Part shown: positions 13,775 through 15,179 of the stretch, in pieces | Layout: every line of letters begins with the position of its first letter | Numbering within the stretch: position 1 is the first letter of the stretch | NCBI GenBank assembly: GCA_963590855.1 | Contig: CAVAQT010000042.1 | Location: 1 to 15,179, forward strand | From: Ruminococcus_C sp963590855 | GTDB lineage: Bacteria; Bacillota; Clostridia; Oscillospirales; Ruminococcaceae | Direction of reading: 5' to 3' | Length of the DNA stretch: 15,179 nt | Translations under genes and position numbers: made by a program | Notes under the pieces: generated by a model | The model's database searches: none | What the model was told of the DNA's origin: nothing | The model's input: only the letters and a program-made list of their open reading frames with translations

Positions 13775-15179
13775 TAAAAGCCCATCACGCTGTGATAATG
13801 CAGCGTGGACTCGCCGGAATTGCCCCACAGACTGCCCAATCCGCTGTACAGTCCTTCATCCTCCGTGCTTTCGGTATCCTCTACCTTTGCATCATAGGAG
13901 AAAATGGTTTTCAGCTGTACATCTGCGTCAATTTCGGTCAATGTATATGCGTTTTGCAAATCATAATCCTTTTTGTCAGACGAATTTATAGCAGCACCGC
14001 CCAGGTTCATGTTTGTCTGAACGAGTGCAGCACAGCGCTGCAGCATGACTCTTTCATTGCTTATCAATCCGACAAGCGTAAACAGCTTCACATACTGCTT
14101 GTAGTTCATTGTGACGCCGCCCTTACCCTTTTCGTTTGCATCGACCTGACCGCTGCTTTTTCCGCTGTTCAGGTATTTGTCAATGGCATCGCTGGCTTTT
14201 TGTTTCAGATCTTCGCTCTTTTCGCTGGCAAAATTGTTTACAGCATCTTTGATTTCCTCTGTGCCTTTTTTAATCACTTCACTAGCAGTATCTTTCACTT
14301 CTTCTACCAGTTGGTCTACCTTTTCAATCACAAGCTTTTGGATTTCAGTAACTACATTATCTTGACTAAACGTATTTACATTGTTCTGCAATTCGCTTGT
14401 CATTTGGTTTACCAGGTTTTCAATTTTAATCTTATCCAGCATTGCTTGCTCCGCTGTTTTGACCGCATCCGGTGCATCGCTGTTTTGAATGATCTCTTTT
14501 ACATTATTAACTGCATTAGTAACTTTGCTTTTTACATCAGTTATCTGATTCTGAAATTCACTTAATCCTGTTTCCGCATAAAACGTGACAACCGCAGATG
14601 AGATCGCATCACTCAAAGCACTCTTTAATGAGTTCACCGCATTATCGATCTGTGAGTTTACGAAGTTATCAATGCTCTCAGATGCATTGTCTACCATATC
14701 GTTTGCAACATTGGTTAACAATTCTGTTCCCTTTTGAAGTGCCGTATTTGTCGCAAATTTTGCTGCACCGCTTAGACTGCATGTCCATGTGGAAGAGGTC
14801 TTGAAAATCGGAACGTCAAATCCCTGGGACAATTGATACAGATCGACGCCTGATTCTGCCAATGCAAGTACTACGGTCACGATTGCTTGTACAATGGGGA
14901 TGCCAAACACAGTCCAACCAGCAATGGCAGTGGCAATTTCGCAGGCAATTCCCTGTACTTCCGCAGAAGTAAATGCGTAGATCAGATTCATGACAAAACG
15001 GATTCCATAGATAGAAGCCATTGTTTTGGTCACTGCACTATCGGGACTGCCACCCCAGATGATATATTCCTGCTCATACATATAATGATAGTTATTGTTG
15101 AGCGGAATATTTTCCAGAGAGGTCTCTACTTCGGTTCCTGTTTTTACAATGCCGTCTTCGATGTCCGTCGTATAGCAGC
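13774..15179 (-). CDS. DUF5702-like Tad-locus protein (5' end outside window)
   Basis: The frame stays open through the window edge, giving at least 467 residues. The Met encoded at 15081 is internal: the preceding codons (TTDIEDGIVKTG...) continue the protein and no ribosome site precedes it. From that Met, about 1-80 is a conserved block (MYEQEYIIWGG, IYGIRFVMNLIYAF) with hydrophobic stretches; about 115-310 is a long helical Asn/Asp/Lys/Ser-rich segment; and about 325-360 is NYKQYVKLFTLVGLI with ALVQTNMN. The two conserved blocks recall DUF5702 proteins found beside TadE genes in Clostridia Tad loci, probably TadG-like envelope components; the family name is from memory. It is the first visible gene of the operon and ends 12 bases before the TadE-like gene. 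The helical segment is markedly AT-richer than the rest of the operon. Confidence 0.65.
   Translation of the reverse strand, partial: CYTTDIEDGIVKTGTEVETSLENIPLNNNYHYMYEQEYIIWGGSPDSAVTKTMASIYGIRFVMNLIYAFTSAEVQGIACEIATAIAGWTVFGIPIVQAIVTVVLALAESGVDLYQLSQGFDVPIFKTSSTWTCSLSGAAKFATNTALQKGTELLTNVANDMVDNASESIDNFVNSQIDNAVNSLKSALSDAISSAVVTFYAETGLSEFQNQITDVKSKVTNAVNNVKEIIQNSDAPDAVKTAEQAMLDKIKIENLVNQMTSELQNNVNTFSQDNVVTEIQKLVIEKVDQLVEEVKDTASEVIKKGTEEIKDAVNNFASEKSEDLKQKASDAIDKYLNSGKSSGQVDANEKGKGGVTMNYKQYVKLFTLVGLISNERVMLQRCAALVQTNMNLGGAAINSSDKKDYDLQNAYTLTEIDADVQLKTIFSYDAKVEDTESTEDEGLYSGLGSLWGNSGESTLHYHSVMGF

Noticed and set aside
13621..14565. Plus-strand frame of 314 codons rich in Phe, Ile and Cys resembling a membrane protein
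   Set aside because: It is antisense to the helical Asn/Lys/Asp-rich segment of the DUF5702-like protein and part of the TadE-like gene, with no start site support and no recognised family.
15079..15081. ATG as the start of the DUF5702-like gene
   Set aside because: The frame continues open upstream to the window edge with protein-like codons and there is no Shine-Dalgarno sequence before it, so this Met is internal.

Overview
The window looks like chromosomal DNA from a Gram-positive Clostridia-type bacterium, most likely an Oscillospiraceae/Ruminococcaceae gut organism. This is inferred from strong AGGAGG-type ribosome binding sites, mid-range G+C, and the families present: PASTA kinases, DUF6382-FHA, WG-repeat and DUF5702-like Tad proteins, and a CopA with a C-terminal HMA domain. 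No rRNA, tRNA, CRISPR array, insertion sequence or phage gene was seen.

Layout. Positions 1-459 hold the 3' end of a copper-type P-ATPase on the plus strand. It converges on a bidirectional hairpin terminator at 481-533. From 558 to the right edge, nine genes lie on the minus strand in one tight, operon-like run (gaps of -4 to 80 bases). In transcription order, right to left: a DUF5702-like Tad-locus protein cut by the window edge; a large TadE-like pseudopilin; an A24 prepilin peptidase; an exported TPR/WG-repeat protein; a DUF6382-FHA protein; a PP2C phosphatase; a double zinc-ribbon FHA protein; a zinc-ribbon kinase whose ectodomain resembles an ABC solute-binding protein; and a zinc-ribbon kinase with a giant PASTA plus Big ectodomain.

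How they may work together. The first three genes belong to a Tad (type IVc) pilus or secretion system. The last five form a complete Ser/Thr phospho-signalling set: two transmembrane kinases with different extracellular sensors, one phosphatase to reset them, and two FHA phosphothreonine readers. Sharing one transcript with the pilus genes suggests that sensing outside the cell (cell-wall fragments via PASTA, a small ligand via the solute-binding-like domain) controls pilus assembly or function. That link is inferred from gene order. The domain assignments are read directly from the protein sequences.

Start codons of three genes were moved to internal ATGs because the Shine-Dalgarno spacing fits those sites better.
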